A DNA stretch of 64,000 nucleotides, from assembly GCA_001800245.1 (NCBI GenBank), contig MGVA01000007.1:1-64000 (forward strand), given 5' to 3'. Of the stretch, positions 50,226 to 58,884 are shown in pieces. The notes beneath the pieces were generated by a model. It ran no database searches. It was not told the origin of the DNA and saw only the letters and a program-made list of their open reading frames with translations. Numbering within the stretch: the stretch's first letter is position 1; every line of letters begins with the position of its first letter. Source of the stretch: Elusimicrobia bacterium RIFOXYA12_FULL_51_18. Lineage in GTDB: Bacteria; Elusimicrobiota; Elusimicrobia; Elusimicrobiales; UBA9959. The position numbers and the translations under genes were made by a program.

Positions 50226-50522
50226 GAATCCGTCAACTACTGAGAGTCACGCAAGTAATGTCCTATCTAGCCGACAGATTTTGGAGCGAAACAAGGAATG
50301 AGGAGCGTGGCGTAGCTGTGCTACGCGAGCGACGAATGACGAAGTTGCAGCCCAAAAGCGGCCGGCCCTTTCCCGAAGGGAAAGGGAAGCTTGCCTTCGA
50401 GCGGTTGCTTCGTTGCTTCTCACTCACAGGCCACAGGCCTGCTCGTTCGTCGCGCCTCGCATCCATCTCGAACTCAAGCTTCTAGATAGGACATTACTTG
50501 CGTGATTCTCAGTAACGGATTC
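50226..50522. mobile_element. MITE-like element with about 40-bp terminal inverted repeats
   Basis: The left end (50226-50270, GAATCCGT..GTCCTATCTAG) and right end (50482-50522) are inverted copies with one mismatch and a four-base indel. The 211-bp interior has no ORF worth calling; 50284-50355 is homologous, inverted, to 30481-30555. Shorter matching fragments of the end (TGAGAGTCACGCAA) occur near 56689-56703. No transposase is present, so it would need one in trans. Confidence 0.7.
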
Positions 50523-50526
50523 CCTT

Positions 50527-51837
50527 TTAATATTTTTTGTTCGGCAGCTTTCTGCGGCCCATGCGGAAGCTGGTTAGAAGGTTTTTCCCGCCTTTGCCTT
50601 TAAGCGCTTCCTGGTTCTTCTCAAAAAGTTCGGCGCCGGCGCTGAACTTTTCGGTAACGATGTCGGGATGCGTGGCGACTGAAATCTTTATACGGCTCAG
50701 GTTCTCTATGGCGCGCACATCGCCGCCCTGTCCCGGCGTGGCCAGGGAGATGGCGCGGCCCGAATGCCCCGCCCTGCCGGTGCGCCCGATGCGGTGCACA
50801 TAGTTATCATATTCGTCGGGCAGGTCGTAGTTGATGACTAGTTCTATGCCGGCCACGTCTATGCCGCGCGCGGCGATATCGGTGGCTACTAGGATGCGGT
50901 ATTTCCCGGTCTTAAAGCCCTCAAGCGCTTCTTTACGCTGGTTCAGAGAACGGTCGGAATGTATTTCGGCCACGCTGTGGTGCATGCGTTTCAGCATTTC
51001 AGCCACCCGCGCGGCATCGTAGCGGGTGCGCACGAACAACAATACGCTGCCCCAGTATTTGTCCAGGATCTTGCCGAGCATGGCCGGTTTTACGGACTTG
51101 CTGACGATGTAAAGTTCATGTTCCACGTTGGCCGCCGCGGTACCGGCCCGCGCCACTTCCACGCGAACGGGCATTTTCATATTCTTTCCGGCCAGTTTCA
51201 TGATCTCATCGGGCATGGTGGCGGAGAAAAGCATGGTCTGGCGGTCCTTGGGCAGAGCCGCGATCACGCGGTTAATCTGTGGGGCGAAGCCCATGTCGAA
51301 CATCCGGTCCGCTTCGTCCAGGACCAGGATGCCGACGTCGCTGACCTTTACCGTGCCCTGGCCCATGTGGTCCAGGAGCCGGCCCGGGGTGGCGATTAAA
51401 ATGCGCGGATTATGGCGCAGTTCGCGTATCTGGCGGTCGATGTTCTCGCCGCCGATAAGCACTACGCTGCTCATCCCCATTCTCGGGGCGAACTGCTGCA
51501 TCACTTCGTGTACCTGGATCGCCAGCTCCCTGGTGGGCAGGAGTACAAGGCCTTTGCCGCGCCTGGCGGCCAGTTGCTGTATCATGGGGATGGCGAAAGC
51601 GATGGTTTTGCCGGTGCCGGTCTGGGCTATGCCCACCACGTCCTTGCCTTCGGTCGCGGATGGTATGGCCTGCGCCTGTATGGGGGTTGGGATGGTGAAA
51701 TGAAGCTGGTCCAGGACGTCGAGCAGTTTCGGCGCTATGCCGAGGCCGTAGAATCCGGATTCTTTGTCTTTCTCCGCGCTCTTTACCGGGGAGATGCTGA
51801 AGATGTTGCGTGTCAGTTCTTTCAGGAATTTCTTCAT
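50527..51837 (-). CDS. DEAD-box RNA helicase, RhlE-like
   Basis: A 436-residue ATP-dependent RNA helicase with all motifs: Q-motif FTIPTPIQAQAIP, Walker A AQTGTGKT, DEAD in VLDEADRMFDMGF, SAT in LFSATMP, and HRIGRTGRAG. It acts on structured RNA during ribosome assembly or mRNA decay. It has a short basic C-terminus (MGRRKLPNKKY). It shares high similarity with the next gene upstream, which is 58 bases away, so the pair came from a tandem duplication. The start has a weak GAG only. Confidence 0.93.
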   Translation of the reverse strand: MKKFLKELTRNIFSISPVKSAEKDKESGFYGLGIAPKLLDVLDQLHFTIPTPIQAQAIPSATEGKDVVGIAQTGTGKTIAFAIPMIQQLAARRGKGLVLLPTRELAIQVHEVMQQFAPRMGMSSVVLIGGENIDRQIRELRHNPRILIATPGRLLDHMGQGTVKVSDVGILVLDEADRMFDMGFAPQINRVIAALPKDRQTMLFSATMPDEIMKLAGKNMKMPVRVEVARAGTAAANVEHELYIVSKSVKPAMLGKILDKYWGSVLLFVRTRYDAARVAEMLKRMHHSVAEIHSDRSLNQRKEALEGFKTGKYRILVATDIAARGIDVAGIELVINYDLPDEYDNYVHRIGRTGRAGHSGRAISLATPGQGGDVRAIENLSRIKISVATHPDIVTEKFSAGAELFEKNQEALKGKGGKNLLTSFRMGRRKLPNKKY

Positions 51838-51895
51838 ATTTACAATTATCTCATAATTTAGCGGACAGTTAAAGTTAGCGCGACGTTCCGCGCGG

Positions 51896-53461
51896 TTATC
51901 GTTTTTTTGTCCCGATGAACCGCGAGAACCAGCTGCCTTGCCCGGACGATTTCTTTACTTCTCCGCTCGGCGCTTCGCTGCTTGTCCTCCGTGGGCCTCT
52001 GGACGGGCCCCGGCGCTGGTCATAACGTCCGCTGGACGGACCCTCTCCCTCAAAATAGGCGGAACTGGTTACCCGGCCTCCGGAGTTTCCGCTGCCTGAG
52101 CGGAGCGGCCGCCTGGTTTCCGGCCTGCCTGATCCGCCCGATCCGGGTCTGCGGCCGGGGGCGGCGCTGCCGCTGCTTCTCCCGGCCTCCGGGAAAGATT
52201 TATGCGCGGGCCTCGGCGCGGAAGGCGGGCGCTGGTAACCGGCTCCGGGGCGGACGCGCCTGTTGCCGGGACCGCCCGGTCTTTGTCCTGACGCGGGGGC
52301 TGGAGGCGTGTGGCTGTGGAACCTGGCCGGCGGCATATCCGGGTGGACTATTACAGGCAGCGGCATCCGTATAAGTTTCTCGATGCTGCGCACTTCCTGC
52401 GCCTGGTCGGGGGCGGCGAAAGAAACGGCCCTTCCCCCCTGCCCGGCCCTGCCGGTGCGTCCGATGCGGTGGATGTAATTGTTTTCGTCGTCCGGCAGAT
52501 CGTAGTTTATGACAAGCTCTATGCCGGTTACGTCTATGCCGCGCGCGGCGATGTCGGTGGCCACTAGGATGCGGTACTTTCCGGCTTTAAAGCCGTCCAG
52601 AGCTTCGCGGCGCTGGTTAAGGGAGCGGTTGGAATGTATCTCGGCCGCGTTATGGCCCATCTCGCGTATGCGCAGAGCTATTTTGCGGGCGTTGTGTTTG
52701 GTGCGCACGAACATGAGTACGCTTCCCCCGTAAGTCTGCAGAAGTTTGTTAAGGAGATCGGGCTTGGCGTCGCGGTTGACCACGTACAGCTGTTGTTCCA
52801 CTTTTTCGGCGACCGTGCCCTGTCTGGCTACTTCCACGCGGGTAGGCAGGCGCATGTGCTGGCCCGCCAGTTTCATGATCTCGTCGGGCATGGTGGCTGA
52901 GAAGAGCATGGTCTGACGGTCCTTCGGCACGGAGCGCAGTATGCGTTCTATCTGCGGGGCGAACCCCATGTCGAACATGCGGTCCGCTTCGTCCAGCACT
53001 ATCACTTTTACATCGTTAAGTTTTATGGTGCCTTGTTCCAGATGGTCCTGGAGGCGTCCCGGAGTAGCGATAATAATGCGGGGATTCCGGCGCAGTTCGC
53101 GTATTTGTCCGCTTATGCTTTCGCCGCCGATGATCACGCAGCCGCTGAGCCCCATCGCGGGAGCGAACTGCCTGAAGACTTCGCTGACTTGCAGTGCCAG
53201 TTCGCGTGTGGGCGTCAGGACCAGGCCTCTGCCGGGCGCCGCGGCCAGCCGCTGTATCATAGGGATGGCGAAAGCGATGGTTTTGCCGGTGCCGGTTTGG
53301 GCGATGCCGACGAGGTCTTTGCCTTCGGCCGCATGAGGGATGGCCTGGCGCTGTATGGGAGTGGGGATCTTGAATTTGAGGGCGTCTAATGAGGAGAGCA
53401 GTTTAGGGGCGATACCGAGGCCGTAAAAGCCGGTGGCAGCCTCAATTGTTTTAGTTGTCAT
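51896..53461 (-). CDS. DEAD-box RNA helicase with long disordered Gly/Arg/Pro tail
   Basis: A 521-residue helicase: residues 1-370 hold the two RecA domains (Q-motif FKIPTPIQRQAIP, AQTGTGKT, VLDEADRMFDMGF, SAT, HRIGRTGRAG). About 130 further residues form a low-complexity, basic tail rich in Gly, Arg, Pro and Ser (e.g. GRRPGSGGSGRPETRRP), ending in GSWFSRFIGTKKR. Such tails bind RNA and promote condensate formation in other DEAD-box proteins. Its paralogue downstream lacks the tail, suggesting divergence of function after duplication. Confidence 0.93.
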   Translation of the reverse strand: MTTKTIEAATGFYGLGIAPKLLSSLDALKFKIPTPIQRQAIPHAAEGKDLVGIAQTGTGKTIAFAIPMIQRLAAAPGRGLVLTPTRELALQVSEVFRQFAPAMGLSGCVIIGGESISGQIRELRRNPRIIIATPGRLQDHLEQGTIKLNDVKVIVLDEADRMFDMGFAPQIERILRSVPKDRQTMLFSATMPDEIMKLAGQHMRLPTRVEVARQGTVAEKVEQQLYVVNRDAKPDLLNKLLQTYGGSVLMFVRTKHNARKIALRIREMGHNAAEIHSNRSLNQRREALDGFKAGKYRILVATDIAARGIDVTGIELVINYDLPDDENNYIHRIGRTGRAGQGGRAVSFAAPDQAQEVRSIEKLIRMPLPVIVHPDMPPARFHSHTPPAPASGQRPGGPGNRRVRPGAGYQRPPSAPRPAHKSFPEAGRSSGSAAPGRRPGSGGSGRPETRRPLRSGSGNSGGRVTSSAYFEGEGPSSGRYDQRRGPSRGPRRTSSEAPSGEVKKSSGQGSWFSRFIGTKKR

Positions 53462-53513
53462 AACCCCATTATCCCATATATCGACGGTAATAGCGAATAA
53501 TGGAGGCCCTTAC

Positions 53514-53680
53514 GGCTGCAAGTTCGGGGTTCTGTCGGGGCGGTGGAACGCAAAACCGGCGTCGCGCACACCGTGCGCGCGCCTCCGTTCCTCGGCCTCC
53601 GCGCTTCGTATGCTCGGCCTCCGGACGGTTTTGCTAACCCCCCGCCCCGCCAGCTCCCCTCCAATTATCCCCGCCGGCAA
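53514..53680 (+). repeat. Dispersed hairpin repeat, copy 2
   Basis: Head GGCTGCAAGTTCGGGG, arms GGGGCGGTGGAACGCAAAAC / GGTTTTGCTAACCCCCCGC.., tail CCCGCCGGCAA. The inner 71 bases (53556-53626) are identical to 56817-56887 (inverted). Non-coding despite several small ORFs. Confidence 0.8.
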
Positions 53681-53815
53681 TGCCCCATATCGTGCGCCGT
53701 CACACCATCGCCGCCCCTATCCCGTTTTAAAATATCCATCAAAAGAGGTCGGAGATCCAGCGCAATATTTTCTTTGCGGCAGAAGTACGGCTGGAATCGC
53801 TGTGCAGGTCCGTAT

Positions 53816-53916
53816 GAAAAGTCTCCTGCTACCTTTTTAAGATCATCCACAGACATATTATCCATATGTAACAAGCATTTTATTCTGTTTTAAAAAGTCT
53901 CCTGGTACCTTTTCCT
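53816..53916 (+). repeat. 101-bp direct repeat, left copy
   Basis: Matches 55070-55170 with three substitutions. Inside each copy a 22-base motif (AAAAGTCTCCTGCTACCTTT..) occurs at both ends, 75 bases apart. The two copies bracket the low-GC lipoprotein gene. Confidence 0.9.
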
Positions 53917-54024
53917 ATGGTCATGGACGATAAATTCGAATGGGCCGAAATTGAGAAAGAGATCTCCAAGGCTCCGGTTGAAATCCAAACGCCGGTGGGT
54001 CTTTTCAAGGTTATGCGGAGATAG
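53917..54024 (+). CDS. Short ORF or gene fragment next to the direct repeat
   Basis: ATG at 53917 opens 35 codons (MVMDDKFEWAEIEKEISKAPVEIQTPVGLFKVMRR) that start directly at the repeat edge. The sequence looks protein-like and acidic/amphipathic, but no ribosome site is present. It may be the tail or start of a gene lost when the flanking element arrived. Confidence 0.3.
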   Translation: MVMDDKFEWAEIEKEISKAPVEIQTPVGLFKVMRR

Positions 54025-54036
54025 AATATATTTAGA

Positions 54037-54945
54037 TTACTGTGGCTTGTGCTGGACCGGTAAAATAGAAATAGCTTCCAAACCCTTTAAAATCTTTGGG
54101 AGCGATTTTTTCCCCCAACCATCAATAAATAACAATACTTTCCCGTCTTTCATGAAATAAAAGCATGGGGAACTGCTAAAATCAAATTCCGGAAGTCTGC
54201 TCGCCTTATAGGCGATATATATACTGGGAAAATCAAACTGTTCCCGCCACCGCAGAATCCCCTTAACATCAAACTTGACCGTTAATAAAGTGCCATACTT
54301 CTTAAATACAGGCGCCAATTCAGGGTCCGCCAAAATTGTTTTTATCGCGCGCTCAGCTACGGGGCAACCCGCAGATATTGATACAACTATTTTAGGTCCG
54401 GTTTCAAAATGAAGTTCTTTAAGTTCAATTTTTTGCCCGTCGTCAAAAATATCATAAACGGGCCATCGGGCTGCTACGGATTCCGTACTAGTGACTATCG
54501 CTTGGGGAATAGCTGGGTAATTTGCGGCTGGGAATTGTTCCCGGATGCCTGCAGCCTTATCAAACATCCTTATGTTGATGTAGGCCCAATACATATCTTC
54601 AATGTTGTTTTCGGTATGGTCGTTTCGCCGTACTTTTTCATTGAAAGCGTTTTGCTGCCATCCTATATACTCCAGGTTTTCAGGGAAATAAAAAGTAAGT
54701 TTTTTAGAGACATCTTGTAACAGATTTAGTGTTTTAAGAGAATACTTCTTAAGCCGCTTTTCCGAGAAATCTTCTTCTTTCAATTTCCCTGGCACGAAGC
54801 CGGACTTTTTTATGCCAAAGTACTGCTGCGACACTTCTTTACGGACTTCATCGGCAATTTTAACGGTCCTGATTTCTGACCGGGAACATCCGACTAGTGT
54901 TGCGGTGCAAAGAATATGAAAGCAGAAAGATAGTTTAATTTTCAT
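54037..54945 (-). CDS. Lipoprotein with possible thioredoxin-like domain
   Basis: About 302 residues from the ATG at 54945 (MKIKLSFCFHILCTATLVGCSRSE); LVGC is a lipobox, so the mature protein is lipid-anchored. The C-terminal 110 residues (IVVSISAGCPVAERAIKTIL.. TVKFDVKG.. SSSPCFYFMKDGKVLLFIDG) fit a thioredoxin-like fold with a cis-proline strand, but only a single Cys (GCP) stands at the active-site position. The gene is AT-richer than its neighbours and lies between 101-bp direct repeats, suggesting recent arrival. No clear ribosome site. Confidence 0.65.
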   Translation of the reverse strand: MKIKLSFCFHILCTATLVGCSRSEIRTVKIADEVRKEVSQQYFGIKKSGFVPGKLKEEDFSEKRLKKYSLKTLNLLQDVSKKLTFYFPENLEYIGWQQNAFNEKVRRNDHTENNIEDMYWAYINIRMFDKAAGIREQFPAANYPAIPQAIVTSTESVAARWPVYDIFDDGQKIELKELHFETGPKIVVSISAGCPVAERAIKTILADPELAPVFKKYGTLLTVKFDVKGILRWREQFDFPSIYIAYKASRLPEFDFSSSPCFYFMKDGKVLLFIDGWGKKSLPKILKGLEAISILPVQHKPQ

Positions 54946-55069
54946 TTTCAATCTATCAACATAAAGGCCGCTTAAGGTCATCAAAAAAAGTGGATATTTG
55001 CCGCTCCGGGGGAAATCCCCCCGGAGCAACTTGTTGCTTTTCTAGTCGTAGTTACTGGGGATTGGGTAG

Positions 55070-55170
55070 GAAAAGTTTCCTGCTACCTTTTTAAGATCAT
55101 CCACAGACATATTATCCATATGTAACAAGCATTATATTCTGTTTTAAAAAGTCTCCTGGTAGCTTTTCCT
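55070..55170 (+). repeat. 101-bp direct repeat, right copy
   Basis: Ninety-eight of 101 bases match 53816-53916, in the same orientation. Confidence 0.9.
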
Positions 55171-55181
55171 TTTACGCCGGC

Positions 55182-55292
55182 GGCTGCCAGTTCGGGGGCC
55201 TGCCGGGGTCAGTCTTTTTTGCGTTCCCTCGGCCGCCTTCGGGGTCAAAAAAGACTGACACCCGTCACCCCTCCCCTGATACCCGCCGTCCC
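55182..55292 (+). repeat. Dispersed hairpin repeat, copy 4 (different arms)
   Basis: Head GGCTGCCAGTTCGGGGGCCTGCCGGGG and tail ..ACCCGCCG belong to the family, but the arms are GTCAGTCTTTTTTG / CAAAAAAGACTGAC (55208-55221 and 55246-55259), a perfect 14-bp pairing unrelated in sequence to the arms of the other copies. Confidence 0.75.
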
Positions 55293-55341
55293 CGTTCAAA
55301 GTTCCCAATTATATTTATCTCCACCCCGTTTAATTCTATAA

Positions 55342-56574
55342 TTAGGACTTTTCATAAGAAATAAGTATAGGTTTAGCCACACTTAGCGCATGCATTTCAT
55401 GACTTTTTCTTTTCTCACCGGTCAGAGATGCAATGCGTTCATAAATACCTGCCGATTTAATACGCATACTGTTATACCGTTCAACACGGAACCGCCATAA
55501 TTTATTATGCTCATGCACCTCTTTTTGAAGACTCTCATATAGTTCGGTGGTGTCTTGAATGATATTCTCCATATTATTGCGGAAGGCGGGGCCTTGGACA
55601 TATTCCATTACCTGCTTAACCAGGTGACTTCGTTCTGTTTTACTAAGATCAAGATTGAATATTTTGACCAGATTCTCTCTCAGAATGCCAATTAATGCCA
55701 TTGCGCCAGCAGGATTAATGCAAATAACGCCACCCTTTTCAATTGAAAACCCAGTGTTGTTTTTGCTTTTCTTGGCGTTCGTTATTAAAATGCCATACTC
55801 CGCATCACGCATTTGACGCGCTTTATAAGTTTGAGTAACGTGTGACTTGCTAAAATGTGCCACTTTTTTCAATTCGTAAACAATCTTGCCCACGATTTTG
55901 GATTTATCTTTTATCATGTGAAGAATATCTCCACCTTTGCCTGTATGCTGAAACTCATCTTTTGGAAAAGATTCCCGTAGTTTGGCTAGGAATATCTTTT
56001 CATCTAAAAGCCCCAACATTTGTGCAGTCTGATTCTGCTGTGTTTGCTCTTCAAGAGACTGAATTTTTGCTTGCTGTGCCTCGTTCTTTAGGCGCAAGTT
56101 TGTTATTTGACCGCTTAGCTTATTCGCCATATCTTTTCGACGGTTTTCTGCCTGATCGCGTTCCCGCTTCATTCGATATCGCTCCCTTTCAAATTTTTCG
56201 GAAGTGCTTTTCTCCAGGTTTGCCCTAAATTGGCGCAGACTTCGATTCATTTCCATTTTTTCCGCGCGCTTTGCACGCCCTACCTCACGCTGCAACTTTC
56301 GCGTATAATCAGCATTAATTTTTGCTCTCTCTTGCTGAAATTCTTTCTCTTGAGTTCGCATGCTTTTGGCGAGAGCCTTTTTCTGTTCGAAAGTATACTT
56401 CTTCTTTTTTTCCTCAAAATCTTGCTTAAGATTTTGCTCGCGCTTATGTAATTCCGCCTCTTTTAATTTTAAGTCGGCAAGCCGTTTTTCTTTTTCCTTC
56501 CATACGCCAGTAATTTGTTCATAAAGTGATTTTGTAACATCCTGCTTGCAAAGCGGGCAAGTGTATTTACTCAT
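55342..56574 (-). CDS. DUF2130 protein with N-terminal zinc finger and coiled coil
   Basis: A 410-residue protein. It starts with a CPLC zinc-finger-like motif (MSKYTCPLCKQDV), continues with a long charged coiled-coil (about 25-190) and ends in a DUF2130 domain: GKGGDILHMIKDKSKIVGKIVYELKKV, YGILITNAKKSKNN, and GVICINPAGAMALIGILRENLVKI. DUF2130 (PF09903) resembles restriction-endonuclease-like folds; function unknown, often in variable regions. The ATG at 56574 has GGAGG six bases upstream. AT-richer than its neighbours and without operon partners. Confidence 0.85.
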   Translation of the reverse strand: MSKYTCPLCKQDVTKSLYEQITGVWKEKEKRLADLKLKEAELHKREQNLKQDFEEKKKKYTFEQKKALAKSMRTQEKEFQQERAKINADYTRKLQREVGRAKRAEKMEMNRSLRQFRANLEKSTSEKFERERYRMKRERDQAENRRKDMANKLSGQITNLRLKNEAQQAKIQSLEEQTQQNQTAQMLGLLDEKIFLAKLRESFPKDEFQHTGKGGDILHMIKDKSKIVGKIVYELKKVAHFSKSHVTQTYKARQMRDAEYGILITNAKKSKNNTGFSIEKGGVICINPAGAMALIGILRENLVKIFNLDLSKTERSHLVKQVMEYVQGPAFRNNMENIIQDTTELYESLQKEVHEHNKLWRFRVERYNSMRIKSAGIYERIASLTGEKRKSHEMHALSVAKPILISYEKS

Positions 56575-56765
56575 AGATGCCTCCATGTTTTTAACATCGT
56601 CCAATCGTAGGACTAGAAAATCCCCTTAGGTCATTTTATCACATACCAAGACCACGTGTGCCAACATCTGTCCCAAAGTATGATGAAATTGCGTGACTCT
56701 CAAATACATAGGGTGCCGGTGTATAAACGGGGTGGGGATAGCTAAATAAAATCGAGTAAGGAGCG

Positions 56766-56930
56766 TGGCAGGCGGATCGGTGGAGCGGGTGGCAGGGGAA
56801 CCGGATAAGCGGAAGCGTCCGGAGGCCGAGCATACGAAGCGCGGAGGCCGAGGAACGGAGGCGCGCGCACGGTGTGCGCGACGCCGGTTCCGCGTTCCGG
56901 TCCCCTGTCGCCCGCGAACTTGCAGGCCTG
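56766..56930 (-). repeat. Dispersed hairpin repeat, copy 3
   Basis: Inverted relative to the other copies. The core 56817-56887 is identical to 53556-53626, while the arms outside it differ from copy 2 yet still pair (GGGGACCGGAACGCGGAA with TTCCGCTTATCCGGTTCCCC). The rest of 56575-56765 holds only a fragment of the 50.2 kb element end near 56689. Confidence 0.8.
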
Positions 56931-56940
56931 CCGTTACATT

Positions 56941-58362
56941 TTATTCCAGGTCGAAGGTTTGGCCGAAGTCGGGGCAGACCGTTTGGGGGATCCCCTCCGC
57001 TTTGAGGGTTTCGGCGAAGGCGGCGCGGTCTTTGGGGTCGCCGTGTACCAGGAAGATCTTCCGGGGCGGGCGGCTCAGGCCTTTGACGAAGGCGAGCAGG
57101 TCGCCCTTGTCGGCGTGGGACGAGAAAAAATGCATGGTCTCTATCCTCGCGGCCACGTCGTGCTCAAGGCCGAAGATCCTTACCTTGTTCGCCCCGTCCT
57201 GGAGACGGCGGCCCAGGGTGCCTTGCGCCTGGTAGCCGACTATAAGGATCGTCGTATTTTCTTTATCAATATTATTGCGCAGATGATGCAGCACCCGGCC
57301 GCCCTCGCACATGCCCGAAGCGGAAATGATGATCATGGGGCCGTCCGTCTCATTTAGCGCCTGGGATTCTTCCTTGGTGCGGACATAATTAATGTAATCA
57401 AAGCCGAAAGGGTCGCCGTCCATTTCGGCATAGGCCTTGAAACGGTCGTCAAAAGCGAAAGTGTCCTTGTACTTATTGAACAGTTCCGTGATGCTGAGCG
57501 TCATGGGGCTGTCCACATATACCGGGATGTCCTGCGCGGCGCCGGAGCGGAGCATCTTGTCCAGAATGAGGATGATTTCCTGGGCGCGCTCAAGTGCGAA
57601 ACTCGGGATTATGACCTTTCCTTTCTCCGCTATAGCGCGTTTTATTACGGTTTCCAGTCGGGCTTCGGCGTCATCCACGGGTTCATGCAGCCTGTCGCCG
57701 TAGGTGGTTTCCATCACCAGGTAATCCACATCGCGCGGGATCTCGGGGCTGCGCATGAGGATGGATGCCCTGCGGCCCAGGTCTCCGCTATAAAGTACGC
57801 GGCGGCGTTCCGCGCCCACCGGCAAGTTCACAAGCACCATTGCGGATCCAAGCACATGGCCGGCGTTAAGGAACTTGGCGGAAATAGTCCCCCCCGCCAG
57901 GTGTGCTTCCGCGCCCGGATCGCAGGCCTTGAACTTGTTCAGCGCCAGTTTGGCGTCCTCTTCGGTGTAAAGCGGGTCTATGCGTATGCCTTCCGCTTGG
58001 TGGACCTTGTTGAAGAATTTTGCGTCGGCTTCCTGCAGGCGGGCCGAATCCATAAGCATAATGGAAGCCAGGTCTTTGGTCGCCGCGGTACAGTAAATGC
58101 CGGCCTTCAGGCCTTTCTTGGCGAGCAGGGGCAGGCCGCCGCAATGGTCGATGTGGGCGTGAGAGAGCAAGACGGCGTCCAGATCGGCGGGGCGCACCGG
58201 GAAAGACCTGTTCTTATCTATAGATTCCCGGCGGTGCCCCTGGAACATCCCGCAGTCCAGCAGGATCTTTTTGCCGTTCGCTTCAATGAGATGCCGCGAA
58301 CCGGTAACTTCCCCCGCCGCGCCGAAAAAACCGATCTTAGCGCCGCTTGTCGTTTCCGCCAT
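56941..58362 (-). CDS. Beta-CASP metallo-beta-lactamase-fold ribonuclease
   Basis: A 473-residue RNA-processing exonuclease/endonuclease of the CPSF73-like group. The zinc motif HAHIDHCG appears near residue 58-65, followed by further metal ligands in NAGHVLGSAM and YSGDLGR; the beta-CASP domain has METTYGDR, SFALERAQE, ISASGMCEGGR, and the RMMBL-type C-terminal VHGDPKDR. The start is the ATG at 58362 with GGAGG; the track ORF reads back into the GNAT gene. Overlaps that gene by 26 bases. Confidence 0.92.
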   Translation of the reverse strand: MAETTSGAKIGFFGAAGEVTGSRHLIEANGKKILLDCGMFQGHRRESIDKNRSFPVRPADLDAVLLSHAHIDHCGGLPLLAKKGLKAGIYCTAATKDLASIMLMDSARLQEADAKFFNKVHQAEGIRIDPLYTEEDAKLALNKFKACDPGAEAHLAGGTISAKFLNAGHVLGSAMVLVNLPVGAERRRVLYSGDLGRRASILMRSPEIPRDVDYLVMETTYGDRLHEPVDDAEARLETVIKRAIAEKGKVIIPSFALERAQEIILILDKMLRSGAAQDIPVYVDSPMTLSITELFNKYKDTFAFDDRFKAYAEMDGDPFGFDYINYVRTKEESQALNETDGPMIIISASGMCEGGRVLHHLRNNIDKENTTILIVGYQAQGTLGRRLQDGANKVRIFGLEHDVAARIETMHFFSSHADKGDLLAFVKGLSRPPRKIFLVHGDPKDRAAFAETLKAEGIPQTVCPDFGQTFDLE

Positions 58363-58858
58363 GTAGCCTCCGTTTTGATCCTGTGAAATCCGCAAGCGGG
58401 CCCTGGGTCTTGCGCAGCAATAGCTCGTCATGCCCTCTGACTATAAATTCTTTCAGCACCCCGGTCTTTCTGTAACCCAGTTTTCTGTAAAGGCGTTGCG
58501 CATCTTTATTGAAAGATGACACGCATATAAACACATTCGGGCTTTCCACGAAGATCCGCTTCTCGGCGAAGCGTACCAGCAGCGTGCCGATGCCGCGGCC
58601 ACGGGCGTTCGGGGCCACACAGACGGTCTGGATATAGCCCCTGAATGTCCCGGCCATTTGCAGGATTATAAATCCAACGGCTTTGCCGTTTTCTTTCGCG
58701 GCATAAACCTCGCGCAGCGGCGCGCTTACGGTTGTGAGGCAGGCGCGATAATCCCTGCCCAAGGTAAGCCAGGGCTTGGTTCCCGACATGAATCGCGCGC
58801 AGATTTTAAAATCCGCAAGTTTCCTGGTGGGGCTGATCCTGATATCCTTAATTTCCAT
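58337..58858 (-). CDS. GNAT acetyltransferase
   Basis: A 173-residue acetyltransferase with the acetyl-CoA loop VCVAPNARGRGIGTLLVRFAEKR and the later NKDAQRLYRKLGYRKTG motif. It resembles RimI-type N-acetyltransferases, but the target is unknown. Its end overlaps the start of the beta-CASP nuclease gene and it follows the phosphoglucomutase gene by 26 bases on the same strand, so all three may be one transcript. Confidence 0.88.
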   Translation of the reverse strand: MEIKDIRISPTRKLADFKICARFMSGTKPWLTLGRDYRACLTTVSAPLREVYAAKENGKAVGFIILQMAGTFRGYIQTVCVAPNARGRGIGTLLVRFAEKRIFVESPNVFICVSSFNKDAQRLYRKLGYRKTGVLKEFIVRGHDELLLRKTQGPLADFTGSKRRLHGGNDKRR

Positions 58859-58884
58859 CCTTTTATTTTAAATCCTTCATCCTT

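Noticed and set aside
53816-55170. Minimal CRISPR array
   Set aside because: Only two 101-bp copies over 1.2 kb apart with a gene between them; no short regular repeats and no cas genes.
53514-56930. Integron attC sites
   Set aside because: The hairpin elements have conserved ends and variable paired arms, which is attC-like, but there are no GTTRRRY-type core sites, no cassette ORFs between them in one orientation, and no integrase.
56605-56940. Several 60-160 residue ORFs in the spacer
   Set aside because: They are translations of the hairpin repeat (copy 3) and appear in similar form at each copy on either strand.
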